From Oscillospiraceae bacterium (GTDB lineage: Bacteria > Bacillota > Clostridia > Oscillospirales > Oscillospiraceae), in assembly GCA_902802565.1 (NCBI GenBank), contig CADCMP010000015.1, positions 1-32,752 of the forward strand: a stretch of DNA of 32,752 nt, written 5' to 3'. The notes below the pieces were generated by a model. It saw nothing but the letters and a program-made list of their open reading frames with translations, was not told the origin of the DNA and did no database searches. The position numbers were made by a program, and so were the translations under genes. Numbering within the stretch: the stretch's first letter is position 1; every line of letters starts with the position of its first letter. Below are positions 1 to 6,768 of the stretch, piece after piece.

Positions 1-309
1 GAAACGGTAAAATCGATGGATCTGCCGGAAGACGGTATCATCAGCGCAAATTATCTGGGCGCAGTGATCCTGGAACTTACGGGACGGGGAGAGGAGGACG
101 CCTTCTTCCAGTACCTCAATGAGATGCGCAGAGAACTCCCCGTAGTGTCCGGCGGCCGGTACAAAGACGCGGACGGTAATGTTATTACGAAGCTTAGTGA
201 AGCACAGCAGGAGCTGGTGGAGAAGCTTCGAAGATGGAGCTATTACCGCCTTACTAATAAATACCGGAAGCCAAAAGGCGGACTCATTATTGATGAGAGT
301 TCTGATTAG
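1..309 (+). CDS. C-terminal part of an unrecognised protein (5' end outside window)
   Basis: The reading frame is open from the first base of the window and ends at a TAG at 307-309. An ATG at 16 lies in this frame, but no good ribosome binding site is visible in the 15 bases before it, so I read this as the 3' part of a longer gene. The visible 102 or so residues are hydrophilic, end in a Lys/Arg-rich stretch (LTNKYRKPKGG) and an acidic tail, and contain no cysteine or membrane segment. I do not recognise the family. A strong terminator follows within 15 bases, so this is the last gene of its transcript. Confidence 0.6.
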   Translation, partial: ETVKSMDLPEDGIISANYLGAVILELTGRGEEDAFFQYLNEMRRELPVVSGGRYKDADGNVITKLSEAQQELVEKLRRWSYYRLTNKYRKPKGGLIIDESSD

Positions 310-320
310 ATAGAATAAAA

Positions 321-373
321 AAGCAGACGGAATCATTTGTTCAAATCATTTGTTCGATTCCGTCTGCTTTTTT
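321..373. terminator. Bidirectional intrinsic terminator
   Basis: A 14-bp perfect stem (321-334 with 356-369) is flanked by A-rich and T-rich runs on both sides. It can therefore end transcripts of the gene to the left on the plus strand and of the RseC-like gene to the right on the minus strand. The 21-nt loop is unusually long because it holds most of a short tandem duplication. Confidence 0.85.
331..355. repeat. 12-13-bp tandem duplication inside terminator loop
   Basis: The 12-mer AATCATTTGTTC occurs at 331-342 and again at 344-355, separated by one base. It runs from the top of the terminator stem into the loop. Removing one copy would leave a normal 8-nt loop, so this looks like a recent slippage event that left the terminator functional. 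Confidence 0.8.
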
Positions 374-537
374 GCTGTTCGTATTATTCATCTAATAGAG
401 AGATGATACTGAATTTGATCTGCTCCTCTTCTTTCTGCCGGCGCCCCCGATAAATTGCTGTTCGTATTATTCATCTAATAGAGAGATGATACTGAATTTG
501 ATCTGCTCCTCTTCTTTCTGCCGGCGCCCCCGATAAA
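372..537. repeat. 83-bp perfect tandem duplication covering the 3' end of the RseC-like gene
   Basis: Bases 372-454 and 455-537 are identical over 83 bp and directly adjacent. The unit contains the last 71 bp of the minus-strand RseC-like coding sequence, its stop codon, and about a dozen bases of trailer. The copy closer to the terminator (372-454) is an untranslated remnant, because the intact gene stops at 467-469 before reaching it. Perfect identity points to a recent event or to an assembly artefact. Confidence 0.9.
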
Positions 538-889
538 CCATGTAAGCAATGCCGGCGATGAAGGCAAGAGCGCTTACCAACATACAGATTCCTTCTGCGG
601 CACCCAGAGCAGAAGCCACTGCGTAGCCGATAAAGAAAAAGATGAAGGGAAGGATATATACCATAAAGGCAGCTTTATAAAACTTGCGGGACTCGGTTTC
701 TAAAAGAACTTTCTGTCCAGGGAAGGCAGAGATGATATTGCGGGCCTCCGTTTTGATTTCATTTTCAAACACACAGGCCTCACAGCTCCCGCAGGAACCG
801 CCGCAGGCTGTGCCGCGGGTGACGACCACTTCCGCCATTTCAGGATTGATGATTCTGGTAACTACTGCTTCAGTTGTCAAGGAGATCAC
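467..889 (-). CDS. RseC/MucC-like (SoxR-reducing system) membrane Fe-S protein
   Basis: This 140-aa protein has the RseC/MucC layout. A cytoplasmic N-terminal domain carries a Cys cluster (C29, C33, C36, C39; spacing CX3CX2CX2C), and two adjacent membrane helices follow (about residues 73-92 and 98-117) before a charged tail. Family members are thought to bind an Fe-S cluster and to work with Rnf-type electron transfer, for example in keeping SoxR reduced; the role here is inferred. The start is a GTG at 889 behind a weak AGAGAAGAA site. A TTG nine bases downstream is an alternative. The 3' end is duplicated downstream. The gene has its own putative promoter and ends at a bidirectional terminator. 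Confidence 0.8.
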   Translation of the reverse strand: MISLTTEAVVTRIINPEMAEVVVTRGTACGGSCGSCEACVFENEIKTEARNIISAFPGQKVLLETESRKFYKAAFMVYILPFIFFFIGYAVASALGAAEGICMLVSALAFIAGIAYMVYRGRRQKEEEQIKFSIISLLDE

Positions 890-914
890 TTCTTCTCTAT
901 TTTTATATGCGCCT

Positions 915-941
915 ATTATAGCACGTTTTCAGAAAATTCAA
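915..941 (-). promoter_or_regulatory. Putative sigma-A promoter for the RseC-like gene
   Basis: On the minus strand a perfect -10 TATAAT (915-920) is preceded by TTGAAT (936-941) with a short 15-nt spacer. It lies 26 bases upstream of the GTG start. The spacer is suboptimal, so confidence is modest. Confidence 0.5.
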
Positions 942-960
942 GGTGCTGTATCAAATTAAT

Positions 961-1764
961 TTAGTGACAGCAACCTTCCTCGTGGTCGTGATCATGATCG
1001 TGGTGTCCGCAGCATCCACCTTCATGATCGTGGTCATGATCATGATGATGGCAGGAAGCATCCGGGTTGAAGGACAACTGTCCGGCGAGGAAGGCCTCCA
1101 CCGCCGCATCGGCACTTCCGGAGACACCGTTGAACAGGCGGATCCCCATCATGGCAAGGGCGCTCTGTGCGCCTCCGCCGATCCCGCCGCAGATGAGAGC
1201 ATCTGCTTCCAGCTCGGCCAGCACACCGGCCAGCGCACCATGGCCCTGTCCGTTGGTGCTGTAAACAGCACTGTCCTGCACTTTTCCGTCTGCTAGGGCA
1301 TATACTTTGAAATATTGACTCTTTCCAAAGTGCTGAAACACTTCGCCGGTCTCTACGTCATATGGTACTGCTACAATCATTTTACTATCGTTCCTTTCCG
1401 TTATGTTTGGCATCATGTCCCTGCCACTCTCCCAGATTCCACATCGGCGGCACCCGAATCCCGCGCTGTTTCCATCACACATCGTAACATTTCCCCCCTC
1501 GATATGGAGGGGAAGACCGAGCACGATGGTCATTGCAATTTTTTTCCTGGCACCGTCATAGATGTTCTGCACGGTGGATCTGGCCACCTGCATCTGCCGA
1601 GCGCACTGGTCCTGAGACAAGCCCTCAAAATCGATAAGCCGGATCGTTTCGTATTCGTCCAGCAGTAAAACAACACAGCCCATCTCATCGGAAGTTCCTT
1701 CCGGACGAAACGTCATACATAGCGGCTCACAGCAGATCTTACGCTTTTTGAAAGGTCGAGACAT
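961..1764 (-). CDS. DUF134 DNA-binding / NifX-like (Fe-Mo cofactor biosynthesis) fusion with His/Cys-rich tail
   Basis: The 267-aa product joins three parts. Residues 1-110 match the DUF134 family (MSRPFKKRKICCEP start, helix-turn-helix-like segment around 50-75, Cys-rich end). Residues about 128-230 match the NifB/NifX-type dinitrogenase iron-molybdenum cofactor biosynthesis domain (VAVPYD...HFGKS...GGIGGGA). Residues 238-267 are a metal-binding tail with two HHDHDHDHExGCC units. Such proteins are common in non-nitrogen-fixing anaerobes, where their role is unclear; metal sensing or chaperoning is inference. I chose the ATG at 1764 because a GGGAGGAA site lies 6-7 bases upstream. A longer frame would start inside the palindrome. 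It is transcribed divergently from the MarR-CDF operon. Confidence 0.85.
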   Translation of the reverse strand: MSRPFKKRKICCEPLCMTFRPEGTSDEMGCVVLLLDEYETIRLIDFEGLSQDQCARQMQVARSTVQNIYDGARKKIAMTIVLGLPLHIEGGNVTMCDGNSAGFGCRRCGIWESGRDMMPNITERNDSKMIVAVPYDVETGEVFQHFGKSQYFKVYALADGKVQDSAVYSTNGQGHGALAGVLAELEADALICGGIGGGAQSALAMMGIRLFNGVSGSADAAVEAFLAGQLSFNPDASCHHHDHDHDHEGGCCGHHDHDHDHEEGCCH

Positions 1765-1774
1765 GATATTCCTC

Positions 1775-1808
1775 CCTGTAATTAATGGCATATGCCATTA
1801 ATTACAGG
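1775..1808. promoter_or_regulatory. 34-bp perfect palindrome (likely operator)
   Basis: Bases 1775-1808 form an uninterrupted perfect inverted repeat; each 17-bp arm reads CCTGTAATTAATGGCAT. On the minus strand it overlaps the -10 element, the expected transcription start and the 5' leader of the DUF134-NifX gene, and it ends at the ribosome binding site. Position and symmetry suggest an operator for a dimeric regulator, either the MarR-type neighbour or the DUF134 protein itself. It could also fold in the mRNA leader. There is no T-tract, so it is not a terminator. Confidence 0.8.
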
Positions 1809-1834
1809 ATAACACCATTCTTTTCCTTGTCAAG
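1806..1834 (-). promoter_or_regulatory. Sigma-A promoter for the DUF134-NifX gene
   Basis: On the minus strand TTGACA (1829-1834) and TATCCT (1806-1811) are separated by 17 nt. The -10 overlaps the end of the 34-bp palindrome, so a protein bound there would block initiation. Confidence 0.7.
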
Positions 1835-1847
1835 ACGGTTCTATGTG

Positions 1848-1875
1848 TTGACAAAAATATTTTATACAATATAAT
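1848..1875 (+). promoter_or_regulatory. Sigma-A promoter for the MarR-CDF-flavodoxin-EcsC operon
   Basis: A consensus TTGACA (1848-1853) and consensus TATAAT (1870-1875) are separated by 16 nt. They lie about 40 bases upstream of the regulator start. No large palindrome overlaps it; the palindrome lies about 40 bp further upstream. Confidence 0.8.
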
Positions 1876-1914
1876 TGGGGGAAAGAATATGATGTGTCTT
1901 TTGAGGTAAGAACA

Positions 1915-2397
1915 ATGAACGAATATCAAGACAGTTATGAAGCATTAAAACTGAAGAATCAGCTGTGTTTTCCACTGTATGTATGTTCCAAGGAAATCGT
2001 ACGCGGATATACGCCGTATCTGAAACCTGTGGGTCTGACCTATACTCAGTACATTACCATGATGGTACTGTGGGAGGAGCAGCGAATCACGGTGGGTGAA
2101 CTGGGACACCGGCTGTATCTGGATTCCGGAACACTGACCCCGCTTCTGCGCAAATTGGAAGCTGCAGGCTATCTGGTACGTGAGCGCAGCGAGGAAGATG
2201 AACGCGTAGTGGAGATCCGAGTCACAGAAGAAGGAATGGCGCTTCGGGAACAGGTGAAAGACATCCCGCATCGTTTGGGAAGAAACATTATGTGCGGAGC
2301 AGGTCTGACCGATGAGGAGGTCAACCAGCTTTACACACTGCTGTACAAAGTGATTAAAGGAACCGGAGAAGGAGACGGGAACGATGCATCCGAATAA
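1915..2397 (+). CDS. MarR-family regulator, OhrR/MgrA-like with a sensor cysteine
   Basis: The 160-aa product is a winged-helix MarR protein. The order of elements (LCFPLYVCSKEIVRGYTPYL, then LTYTQYITMMVLWE, a recognition region DSGTLTPLLRKLEAAGYL and a wing RSEEDERVVEI) is that of the OhrR/MgrA branch, whose conserved N-terminal Cys senses oxidants. C18 here is at that place; a second Cys follows at 23. I chose the ATG at 1915, behind TGAGGT, over the in-frame ATG at 1894, which has no well-placed site. It overlaps the CDF gene by 14 bases, so the two are translationally coupled. It probably regulates its own operon. The usual ohr peroxidase gene is absent from the neighbourhood. Confidence 0.85.
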   Translation: MNEYQDSYEALKLKNQLCFPLYVCSKEIVRGYTPYLKPVGLTYTQYITMMVLWEEQRITVGELGHRLYLDSGTLTPLLRKLEAAGYLVRERSEEDERVVEIRVTEEGMALREQVKDIPHRLGRNIMCGAGLTDEEVNQLYTLLYKVIKGTGEGDGNDASE

Positions 2398-3511
2398 CCC
2401 GATTGTAACTCGTCATAAGCAGATCATTCAGACCAGTATCATCGGCATTATCGCCAATGTGCTTCTGGCTGGATTTAAGGCATTTGTAGGAGTATTATCC
2501 AATTCCATTGCCATCACACTGGATGCGGTGAACAACCTTACGGATGCGCTGAGCTCTGTTATCACAATCCTTGGAACGTTGATTGCAGGAAAACGGCCGG
2601 ATGCAAAACACCCGCTGGGATACGGACGCACGGAGTATCTGTCCAGCACACTTATTGCTGTGTTGGTCATGTATGCCGGTGTCACGGCGCTGGTGGAATC
2701 CGTGCGGAAGATCCTCCATCCAGAGACACCGAACTACACGACCCCGGTCCTGATTGTAGTGGCTGTGGCCGTTGTGGTGAAAGTGCTGATCGGCAAGTAT
2801 TTTCAGGCACAGGGAAAGAAACTCAATTCTGACTCCCTGGTGAATTCCGGTGTGGATGCCACGCAGGATGCCGTCGTTTCCCTTGCCACTTTAGTCGGTG
2901 CACTGGTCTTTGTTTTCTCCGGAATCCGTCTGGAGGCCTACCTTGGCGTAATCATTTCCGTGATCATTATCAAATCCGGTATTGAGATGCTGATCGACGC
3001 ACTGGGAGATATCATGGGACGTCGCCCGGATCCGGATCTGTCCAGAAAAGTACGGTCTACTATTCAGCAAAACTTCCCGGTACACGGAGCTTATGATCTT
3101 CTGATGCACAATTACGGTCCGAATCAGATCATTGCATCGATCCATATTGCTGTAGACGACAGTATTTCCGCAGTTGAGATCGACAATCTGAGCCGCGAGA
3201 TCTATGACAAGGTGCTGGAGGAGACCGGGGTGATCTTGACCGGTATCGGCGTTTATGCGGTGAATACACAGAATCCGGAAGCAGTTCGCGTTCAGAGCGG
3301 TATCTATGAGATCGCTTCGGAAAATCAGTACTGTCTACAGGTGCATGGCCTGTATGTGGATACCGAGAACAAATCCGTCCGGTTCGATGCGGTGATGGAT
3401 TTTGCCGCACCGGATATGGAGAAAGAATTCGAGGACCTTGCGCAAAAGACCCAGAAAGCATTTCCGGATTATGAGGTCATTCCCACCATGGATCTGGATG
3501 TCAGCGATTGA
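2384..3511 (+). CDS. Cation diffusion facilitator (CDF) metal efflux transporter
   Basis: The 375-aa protein has the CDF plan of about six membrane helices (roughly residues 15-210) and a cytoplasmic C-terminal domain that is longer than usual. The intramembrane metal site reads NNLTD (N50/D54) in helix 2 and DATQD (D160/D164) in helix 5. This differs from the HxxxD pairs typical of Zn transporters and leans towards the Mn/Fe type; that assignment is inference. The motif HPLGYGRTEYLSS after helix 2 is characteristic of the family. A GGAGAAGGAGA site inside the upstream MarR gene serves the ATG at 2384. Co-transcription with a thiol-type regulator suggests metal efflux tied to oxidative stress. 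Confidence 0.9.
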   Translation: MHPNNPIVTRHKQIIQTSIIGIIANVLLAGFKAFVGVLSNSIAITLDAVNNLTDALSSVITILGTLIAGKRPDAKHPLGYGRTEYLSSTLIAVLVMYAGVTALVESVRKILHPETPNYTTPVLIVVAVAVVVKVLIGKYFQAQGKKLNSDSLVNSGVDATQDAVVSLATLVGALVFVFSGIRLEAYLGVIISVIIIKSGIEMLIDALGDIMGRRPDPDLSRKVRSTIQQNFPVHGAYDLLMHNYGPNQIIASIHIAVDDSISAVEIDNLSREIYDKVLEETGVILTGIGVYAVNTQNPEAVRVQSGIYEIASENQYCLQVHGLYVDTENKSVRFDAVMDFAAPDMEKEFEDLAQKTQKAFPDYEVIPTMDLDVSD

Positions 3512-3530
3512 TTGGAGGAATATAGAGAAC

Positions 3531-3947
3531 ATGACTGTTGCCGTGAGATACCTGTCGAAGACGGGCAACACCAAAAAACTGGCGAAAGCCATTGGAGAAG
3601 CGGTTGGAGCACAGGAGGAAGATCTTCTGTCACCTATCCGCGAACCGGTCGAGATCCTTTTTCTGGGATCGGCAGTTTATGCAGCCGGGATCGATGAGAA
3701 AGTAAAGAAATATCTGGAGGAGAACCGGGAACAGATCGGGGCTATCGCAGCGTTCAGCACGGCAGCACTGATCTCCGGGACATACCGGCAACTGCAAAGA
3801 CTCTGTCTGCAGCTGGAGATCCCTCTTATGGAATCGGAATACCATTGCAAGGGAAAGTTCGGACCGATGCACAACGGCAGACCCAATAAGAAAGACTGCG
3901 AGGATGCAGCACAGTGGGCGCGGACGATTCTGGAAATACATGATTAA
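3531..3947 (+). CDS. Flavodoxin-like (flavodoxin/NO-synthase domain) protein
   Basis: The 138-aa protein begins with a beta strand and an FMN phosphate-binding loop, RYLSKTGNTKKLA, followed by GSAVYAAGID and a third conserved stretch AAFSTAALISG. This fits a short-chain flavodoxin-like fold that carries electrons. The ATG at 3531 is preceded by TTGGAGGAA about 12 bases upstream. It lies 19 bases after the CDF gene and 9 before the EcsC-like gene, so it is in the operon. A near-C-terminal HCKGKFGPMHNGRPNKKDC segment, with two cysteines, is also found in flavodoxin-like proteins of anaerobes. Its partner is not evident. Confidence 0.8.
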   Translation: MTVAVRYLSKTGNTKKLAKAIGEAVGAQEEDLLSPIREPVEILFLGSAVYAAGIDEKVKKYLEENREQIGAIAAFSTAALISGTYRQLQRLCLQLEIPLMESEYHCKGKFGPMHNGRPNKKDCEDAAQWARTILEIHD

Positions 3948-3956
3948 CGGAGTGCT

Positions 3957-4766
3957 ATGGAAAACATACTGGAACGAAAAATGAGGGAACGAATGGAATC
4001 CGATCCGGAAATGGAAGAGATTCTGGAGATGCGTGATGAATGGACTCAGGAACAACGGAGGCGGGTTGCCTCCGCTCTGATCCATGCGGCGGCATTTCCA
4101 GGCATCCGCGTAGACCGGGTCCGATTTCTGTCGGAGGCACTGAAAAAGCAGTGCCCGACCAGAAATGTATGGGAAGCCGTTGCGTCTACTCCTCAGCAAG
4201 TGGGAATTGCCAGAGAAGACATTGATGCTATCGCCAATCGGGTAATCCGGGAAGAGACCATGGGACTGACTGCATTTTCCGCAATCAGCGGGATCCCCAA
4301 AGGATGGTTCATCCTCATGTCACTGCCGGCCGATGTTGCTCAGTACTATGCCCGTATGCTCCGTCTGGTGCAGAAAATGCACTATTTGTATGGAGGGGAG
4401 GAACTGGAGTTCGACGGCGGAAAGGCAACGGATCGAACCAAAGAGCGGTTGCTGGAACTGATGGGAGCCATGTACGGGAATACTGATGCCCGCGAGACTA
4501 TTGGTACCATCTCCACCGCCATATCCACCAAGTTTGAATCCAAGACTAACAGCAAAGTGAGAAAGAAGATCCTGTCTGCAGCGCCTGTTCAGCGTGCAAC
4601 GGAATATCTCAATCAGAAAGTGCCTGTAACAAAACTGATTGCCGGAGCGGAACGATCCGTGATCCCGTATGGAAAAATGTTGGCTTCGGGTGTAGTATCC
4701 TATGCAGCATTCCGAGAAATGGCAAAACGGCTGAAGGATTATCTGGCACAACAGGAAACGGATTAA
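3957..4766 (+). CDS. EcsC-like protein
   Basis: The 269-aa product has a charged N-terminal region, then GIPKGWFILMSLPADVAQYYARMLRLVQKMHYLYG (given here only as a region, residues about 111-147, key elements GIPKG, LPADV, and LRLVQKMHYLYG). This segment resembles the EcsC family, in which a small-residue/hydrophobic segment precedes ADxxxxxxxQLRLxxxxAxLYG. The function of EcsC-like proteins is unknown; in Bacillus the ecs operon affects secretion and competence. A CGGAG site stands just before the ATG. It is the last gene before a strong terminator. Confidence 0.6.
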   Translation: MENILERKMRERMESDPEMEEILEMRDEWTQEQRRRVASALIHAAAFPGIRVDRVRFLSEALKKQCPTRNVWEAVASTPQQVGIAREDIDAIANRVIREETMGLTAFSAISGIPKGWFILMSLPADVAQYYARMLRLVQKMHYLYGGEELEFDGGKATDRTKERLLELMGAMYGNTDARETIGTISTAISTKFESKTNSKVRKKILSAAPVQRATEYLNQKVPVTKLIAGAERSVIPYGKMLASGVVSYAAFREMAKRLKDYLAQQETD

Positions 4767-4783
4767 GCGACAACAACAAACTT

Positions 4784-4810
4784 CGGCCCGGGTTTCCGGG
4801 CCGTTTTTTT
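4784..4810 (+). terminator. Intrinsic terminator of the MarR-CDF operon
   Basis: An 8-bp perfect GC-rich stem (4784-4791 with 4796-4803) with a GTTT loop is followed by seven T residues. Confidence 0.92.
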
Positions 4811-4909
4811 AAAAAACTGTGAATACTCATGAAGATTTACAGTTCTTTAAAATGTTGGGGTCTATAATTGGAACTATTAGTGAATCTACAAAAGAAGGAA
4901 GTGGTTTCT

Positions 4910-5908
4910 TTGATCGAAGTCCAGCACCTTACGAAATCATATGGAAATCAGATCGCCGTGGAAGACCTGTCATTCACGATTCCTAATGGGCAGATCTACG
5001 GTCTGCTGGGACCGAACGGAGCAGGGAAAAGCACAACGATGAATATACTTACCGGCTGTCTTGCTGCAACTGAGGGAGAAGTACATATCGACGGATATGA
5101 CATTTTCGAGGATGCAGAGAAGGCCAAGAGCCGTATCGGATATCTTCCTGAACAGCCTCCGCTGTATCTGGACTGCACTCCAAGGGAGTATCTCACATTT
5201 GTAGCCAGAGCAAAGAAAGTTCCGGAGCGCGAGATCTCGATGCACATACTGGATGTCATGGAAAAGACCGGAGTGGAGGATGTGGCAGACCGGCTGATGA
5301 AGAACCTGTCCAAAGGATATAAACAGAGGGTCGGGATTGCACAGGCCTTGGTGGGGGATCCAGAGATTATCATTCTGGATGAGCCGACTTCTGGACTCGA
5401 TCCTCAGCAGATTATCGAGATCCGAGATCTGATCCGGGATCTTGGTACCGATCACACGGTCATTCTCTCCAGTCATATCCTTTCCGAGGTGGAGAACCTC
5501 TGTGATAATGTAATGATCATTTCCCACGGCAGACTGATGGCATGTGATTCACCATCTAATCTTGCAGAAATGTTTCGGGGTACCACCACGATCCGGCTTG
5601 TTGTGGATGGAGACGCAGAGACTGTTCAGAAGATTCTGGAGGGAGTAGATGGCCTCACCGACATTGAAGCAGCTCCGGAAAAAGAAGGAAGGACTGCCGT
5701 GAGAATCGATTCCGACAGCAGAGATTCCGATGAGATTTCCAAAAATGTCTTCTTTGCATTCAGTCAGGCCGGAACGCCGGTACTGCAGATGACAATGGAC
5801 CACGTGGATCTGGAGGATGTTTTTGTGGAACTGACGGAAGAAGAACCGCTGTCAGAGACGGAATCACTGGGCACGAGTTCTGAGACGGAAGAGGAGGAGC
5901 AATCGTGA
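4910..5908 (+). CDS. ABC transporter ATP-binding protein (GldA-like)
   Basis: This 332-aa ATPase has Walker A (GPNGAGKST, about residues 34-42), a Q-loop region (YLPEQPPLY), the signature LSKGYKQRVGIAQAL, Walker B IIILDEPTSGLDP and the H-loop SSHILSEVE. A C-terminal extension of about 100 residues ends in DHVDLEDVFVELTEEE, as in ABC-2-type exporters. I chose the TTG at 4910, 8-9 bases after AAGGAAG, giving MIEVQHLTKSYG. A TTG at 4868 would lie within the likely promoter (TATAAT at 4863-4868). The next gene overlaps by four bases. It powers the permease encoded downstream. Confidence 0.92.
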   Translation: MIEVQHLTKSYGNQIAVEDLSFTIPNGQIYGLLGPNGAGKSTTMNILTGCLAATEGEVHIDGYDIFEDAEKAKSRIGYLPEQPPLYLDCTPREYLTFVARAKKVPEREISMHILDVMEKTGVEDVADRLMKNLSKGYKQRVGIAQALVGDPEIIILDEPTSGLDPQQIIEIRDLIRDLGTDHTVILSSHILSEVENLCDNVMIISHGRLMACDSPSNLAEMFRGTTTIRLVVDGDAETVQKILEGVDGLTDIEAAPEKEGRTAVRIDSDSRDSDEISKNVFFAFSQAGTPVLQMTMDHVDLEDVFVELTEEEPLSETESLGTSSETEEEEQS

Positions 5909-6768
5909 AAGCTGTATTTCGACACGAATTATCATCCTATTTCCGTACTATGACAGGGTATCTTTTCATAGGGTTCCTCCTTTTGTTCGTGGGAGTTTAT
6001 TCCTATGTATACAATATCCAGAACAGCCTGGCCAATTTCGAATATGTGCTGAGCGGTATGTCGTTTGTCTTTCTTCTCATCATTCCAGTGTTGACCATGG
6101 GTGTCATCGCCGATGAAAAAAGAAGAAACACCGATCAGCTGCTCTATTCGCTGCCCCTGTCCATGACGGAAGTCGTTCTGGGAAAATACTTTGCGATGCT
6201 GGTGGTACTGCTGATTCCGACCGCAATCATTTGTATTTATCCGCTGGTTCTGAATCTTTTCGGCAATGTCTATCTGCTGAAAACCTTCGGAGCTATCATT
6301 GGATTTTTCTTCCTTGGCGCAGCGCTGATTGCAGTCGGCATGTTTGTTTCCTCTCTTACGGAGAGTCCCGCAGTGGCGGCAGGGATCTGTTTTCTTCTGC
6401 TTCTACTCAACTATTTCATGTCCAGCCTTTCCGGATATCTTCCGGCCACGGCAACACCGTCTCTGATTGCGATGACGGCTCTGGTGCTGATCGCAGCACT
6501 GATCATATGGATGATGACGAGAAGCGTCGGTGCGGCGGGAATCTTTGCCGCGGCAGCGGTGTCGATTCTTGTGGTCCTGTATCTGGTCAACGCAACCTGG
6601 TTTGCGGGACTGTTTCCGAAAATTATGTCGGGTCTGTCCCTGTTTGAACGGTTTAATTCATTCGTAGATGGCGTATTTGATGTCAAGGCGCTGATCTTCT
6701 ATATGACGGTATGCGTGCTGTTCGTCTTCCTGAGCATTCAGTCTATGGATAAAAGGAGGTGGTCGTGA
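5905..6768 (+). CDS. ABC-2 permease (GldF-like)
   Basis: This 287-aa integral membrane protein has about six helices. It has the ABC-2 landmarks: an N-terminal amphipathic start (MKAVFRHELSSYFRT), then GVIADEKRRNTDQLLYSLPLSMTEVVLGKY between helices 2 and 3 (short form: DEKRRNTDQLLYSLP). This coupling region is typical of GldF/NosY-type permeases. The GTG start overlaps the stop of the ATPase gene (GTGA), and its AGGAGGAG site lies inside that gene. The adjacent GldG-like and DUF4340 genes identify the transporter type. The substrate is not known. Confidence 0.88.
   Translation: MKAVFRHELSSYFRTMTGYLFIGFLLLFVGVYSYVYNIQNSLANFEYVLSGMSFVFLLIIPVLTMGVIADEKRRNTDQLLYSLPLSMTEVVLGKYFAMLVVLLIPTAIICIYPLVLNLFGNVYLLKTFGAIIGFFFLGAALIAVGMFVSSLTESPAVAAGICFLLLLLNYFMSSLSGYLPATATPSLIAMTALVLIAALIIWMMTRSVGAAGIFAAAAVSILVVLYLVNATWFAGLFPKIMSGLSLFERFNSFVDGVFDVKALIFYMTVCVLFVFLSIQSMDKRRWS

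Noticed and set aside
943..1296. Plus-strand frame rich in Val, Ile and Met at the His-tail region
   Set aside because: It is the complement of the repeated His/Asp codons of the DUF134-NifX tail, not a membrane protein.
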